DNA of 64,000 bases. Source: Falsiroseomonas ponticola (lineage in GTDB: Bacteria > Pseudomonadota > Alphaproteobacteria > Acetobacterales > Acetobacteraceae). Position 1 is the stretch's first letter. Each line of letters starts with the position of its first letter. The DNA lies in contig NZ_JAERQN010000003.1 in the NCBI RefSeq assembly GCF_016805305.1, forward strand, positions 496,001 to 560,000, written 5' to 3'. Both the position numbers and the translations under genes were made by a program. Shown here one piece after another: positions 61,587-64,000 of the stretch. The notes below the pieces were generated by a model that ran no database searches, had not been told where the DNA came from, and was given only the letters and a program-made list of their open reading frames with translations.

Positions 61587-62930
61587 CTATTCCGCCGCGA
61601 CCGGCACGATGGCCGGCATCGGCTGGCGCGTCACGCCCTTTGCGAACATGGCGAGCGCCGCGAGGAAGGCCGGCAGCGCGGCGACGGTGAAGACCGTGGC
61701 GAGGTCCCAGCCCAGCGAAAGCAGGAAGCCGCCGACCATGGAGCCGAGCACGGAGCCGATGCGGCCCACCGCATTGGCCCAGCTGACGCCCGTGGCCCGC
61801 GCCGCGGTCGGGTAGTAGGCGGCGGCCAGCGCATTCACCCCGACCTGCGCGCCGGCGACGCCGAAGCCCGCGCCGAAGATGGCGAAGACCAGCAGCCAGG
61901 GCAGGGCGGTCGCGCTGCCCAGCAGCATCACGAAGGCCCCGGCGAGCAGGTAGGCGAAGCCCAGGACGCGGTGCGGGTTGAAGCGGTCCATCAGCCGCCC
62001 GATCAGCACCGCGCCGATGGTGCCGCCCGTGGCGAGCGTGGCCGCCATGAGCGAGGCATTGGCCAGGGAGAAGCCCGCCGTGGTGATCAGCAGCGGCAGC
62101 CAGCTGGACAGCAGGTAGAAGACCAGCAGGCTCATGAAGAAGGTCGTCCAGATCAGCAGCGTGCCGGTGGCGAGCCCGCCGCGGAAGAACTGCGCGATGG
62201 GCAGGCCGCGGGGACGGACGGCGCTGCTGAAGCGCAGGCCCGACAGGTCGGTGGCCGGCGCGATGGGCTGCATGATGGCCGCGATGCGCGCGGCCGGGGC
62301 CTGGCGCAGCGCCAGGTAGCGCGGGGATTCCGGCAGCACCGCCGCCAGCACGGGCACCAGCACCAGCGGCAGCACGCCGCCCAGCACCAGCAGCCCCTGC
62401 CAGCCGAAGGCGCCCACGATGTGGGACGCCGCGAGCCCCGCGGCGGCGGAGCCGATGGTGAAGCCGCAGAACATCAGCGTGACGAGCGAGGACCGCTTCC
62501 GCGCCGGGCAGAATTCGGAGGTGAGGGTGATGGCCGCCGGCATGGCGCCGCCAAGCCCGATGCCCGTCACGAAGCGCAGCACCGTCAGCATCTCGACCGA
62601 GGTGGCGAAGGCGGAGGCGAGGGTGGCCAGGCCGAAGAAGACCGTGGTGGCGACGAGGACGGGCTTGCGGCCCCATCGGTCCGCCAGCGGGCCGAAGACG
62701 AAGGCGCCGACCATCAGCCCGAAGAGCCCGGCGCCGAAGAGCGGCGCGAGCTGCGCCGGCGTCACGCCCCATTGCGCGCGCAGCGCGGGGGCGATGAAGC
62801 CGATGGCGGCGGTGTCGAAGCCATCGATCGCGACCACCAGGAAGCACAGCGCGATGACGCGCTTCTGGAAGGCCGATAGGGGATTGGCGTCGATGACGTC
62901 CTGGACGTCCGTCATGCGGGTGGCTGTCAT
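61587..62930 (-). CDS. MFS transporter, aromatic acid:H+ symporter (AAHS) type
   Basis: A 447-residue, 12-helix transporter. It opens with LSAFQKRVIALCFLVVAIDGFDTAAIGF, which contains the AAHS DGFD motif in helix 1. The loop 2-3 motif is GPLADRWGRKPVLV and the 8-9 equivalent is IGRLMDRFNPHRVLG. This family includes PcaK, BenK and similar carriers. It sits between catC and BKACE, so benzoate-, protocatechuate- or muconate-like uptake fits. Confidence 0.92.
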   Translation of the reverse strand: MTATRMTDVQDVIDANPLSAFQKRVIALCFLVVAIDGFDTAAIGFIAPALRAQWGVTPAQLAPLFGAGLFGLMVGAFVFGPLADRWGRKPVLVATTVFFGLATLASAFATSVEMLTVLRFVTGIGLGGAMPAAITLTSEFCPARKRSSLVTLMFCGFTIGSAAAGLAASHIVGAFGWQGLLVLGGVLPLVLVPVLAAVLPESPRYLALRQAPAARIAAIMQPIAPATDLSGLRFSSAVRPRGLPIAQFFRGGLATGTLLIWTTFFMSLLVFYLLSSWLPLLITTAGFSLANASLMAATLATGGTIGAVLIGRLMDRFNPHRVLGFAYLLAGAFVMLLGSATALPWLLVFAIFGAGFGVAGAQVGVNALAAAYYPTAARATGVSWANAVGRIGSVLGSMVGGFLLSLGWDLATVFTVAALPAFLAALAMFAKGVTRQPMPAIVPVAAE

Positions 62931-62976
62931 CCTGAAGTTCCTCTCCTGTTGTCGTTGTCGGTGAAGGCGGCGGGGG

Positions 62977-63255
62977 TCAGTCGATCGCCGAGGGGTGGCG
63001 GGCGAGCGGCGTCACGCTGATGTCCATGAAGGGGAAGAGCGGCAGCGAGGACAGGATCGCGTGCAGCTCGTCATGGCCGGTCACGTCGAAGACGCTGTAG
63101 TTCGCGTAGGCGCCGGCGATGCGCCACAGGTGGCGCCACTTGCCCTCGCGCTGCAGCGCCTCCGCCCGCGTCTTCTCCGCGGCCTTCAGCGCATCGAACT
63201 CGGCGGCGCCCATGTCGCGGGGGACGTGGACGTCCATGCGGACGTGGTAGAGCAT
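62977..63255 (-). CDS. catC: Muconolactone delta-isomerase
   Basis: Converts muconolactone to beta-ketoadipate enol-lactone in catechol breakdown. It has 92 residues, as expected. MLYHVRMDVHVPRDM, then GKWRHLWRIAGAYANYSVFD and LSSLPLFPFMDISVTPL are diagnostic. ATG 63255 lies 13 bases after the catB stop. Confidence 0.95.
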   Translation of the reverse strand: MLYHVRMDVHVPRDMGAAEFDALKAAEKTRAEALQREGKWRHLWRIAGAYANYSVFDVTGHDELHAILSSLPLFPFMDISVTPLARHPSAID

Positions 63256-63268
63256 CGGCGTGTCTCCC

Positions 63269-64000
63269 TCAGCCGCGCGCGTAGTGGCGGAGCTTGTCGT
63301 GGTCGAGCGTGACGCCGAGGCCGGGGCCGGCCGGCAGGTGCACGCGGCAATCCTCGAAGCGCAGCGGTTCCTCGACGAGGTCATCGACCAGGATGCGCGG
63401 GCCGAAATGCTCGCAGCCCCAGGCGAGATCCCGCAGCCCCGCGAAGGCGTGCAGATGCGCGACCGCGCCGATGGAGCTTTCCAGCAGGCAGCCGCCATAG
63501 AGGCCGATGCCCGCGGCTTCCGCCACCGCCGCGACCTTGTGCAGGTTCAGCAGGCCGGCGTGCTTCACGAGCTTGAGGGAGACGACGTCGGCCGCCGCGG
63601 CCTGCGCCACGCCCAGCATGTCATGCGCGGAGAAGACGCATTCATCGGCCATGAGCGGCACGGCGGAGCGTGCGCGCACCCGCGCCATGCCGGCGACGTT
63701 CCAGGCCGGCAGGGGCTGTTCCACCAGCGTGACGCCGAGATCGGCGAGGACGGGCAGGCAGCGATTGGCCGTCGTCTCGTCCCAGGCCTGGTTGGCATCG
63801 ACGATGAAGTGCGCGCGGCCGGCCAGCGCCGTGGTCAGGCGGCGCAGGCGGGCGAGGTCCGCCTCCGGCGACAGCGCGCCGATCTTCACCTTGAAGGTCT
63901 CGTGCAGCCGGGCGGCGAGCTTCGCCTCGGCTTCCTCGATCTCCTGCCCTGGATCGCCGGAGGCGAGGGTCCAGAGCACGGGCACGCTGTCCCGCACCAG
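63269..64000 (-). CDS. catB: Muconate cycloisomerase (5' part outside window)
   Basis: The C-terminal 243 residues of an enolase-superfamily enzyme; the start lies beyond base 64000. Catalytic residues of the muconate lactonising group are visible: KxK in TFKVKIG, metal ligands in VDANQAWDE, VEQPLPAW and MADECVF, and the second Lys in SLKLVKHAGL. It cycloisomerises cis,cis-muconate to muconolactone, the substrate of CatC next in the operon. Confidence 0.93.
   Translation of the reverse strand: MVRDSVPVLWTLASGDPGQEIEEAEAKLAARLHETFKVKIGALSPEADLARLRRLTTALAGRAHFIVDANQAWDETTANRCLPVLADLGVTLVEQPLPAWNVAGMARVRARSAVPLMADECVFSAHDMLGVAQAAAADVVSLKLVKHAGLLNLHKVAAVAEAAGIGLYGGCLLESSIGAVAHLHAFAGLRDLAWGCEHFGPRILVDDLVEEPLRFEDCRVHLPAGPGLGVTLDHDKLRHYARG

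Overview
The window is about 64 kb of very GC-rich chromosomal DNA packed with short-gap, overlapping operons. The mix of genes points to an alphaproteobacterium, most likely Rhodospirillales/Acetobacteraceae (Roseomonas-like). That placement rests on GC content, gene order and protein style, because no rRNA gene is present. No integrase, transposase, CRISPR array or phage structural gene was seen.

Layout. 1-2086: accC (cut by the left edge), accB and a housekeeping aroQ on the minus strand. 2260-3274: thiS-thiG. 3362-5559: a small lipoprotein, a long intergenic region with a 9-bp repeat array and a hairpin-rich leader, then a fold-III ornithine/lysine decarboxylase with a clear terminator; an Lrp/AsnC regulator follows. 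6132-7446: a lower-GC accessory cassette that looks like a toxin with two tandem immunity paralogues, including a probable frameshift. 7463-16611: divergent peptide-type substrate-binding proteins, a complete dpp/opp-type ABC operon and a glycosyltransferase-like/methyltransferase fusion. 16677-25844: a secreted Asp-rich repeat protein, a racemase-like protein, lemA-M48 protease, an alkA-like glycosylase/aminotransferase/DsbA operon, and an OmpR/EnvZ-type pair. 26055-38099: an MFS transporter, the glnE-bcp-methyltransferase operon, a large AsmA-like protein, and a DUF6311-like-azlC-azlD operon. 38565-42759: tyrS and anmK (divergent), an orphan Bug receptor and a hydrolase.

43287-48492 is a sulfur-trafficking block: an IscR-type regulator with an unusual Lys/Pro/Glu-rich insertion, two tandem cysteine desulfurases, ferredoxin, tenA, mnmA and tRNA-Met. 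There is no iscU, hscA or hscB in it. 48647-52307 holds a serine hydrolase and a solute-binding protein divergent from a LysR regulator.

52360-64000 is a catabolic region. One operon reads dctP-dctQ-dctM-aroQ2-esterase-hydrolase; the other reads catB-catC-AAHS transporter-BKACE-Bug receptor. Two translationally coupled GntR regulators lie between them. Together they suggest import and breakdown of plant phenolics and quinate/shikimate-type compounds. The BKACE enzyme may replace the usual CoA-transferase/thiolase end of the beta-ketoadipate pathway (inference).

The least explained items are the toxin/immunity-like cassette, the pair of 9-bp repeat arrays with an adjacent 13-bp inverted repeat, and the BKACE-containing cat operon.
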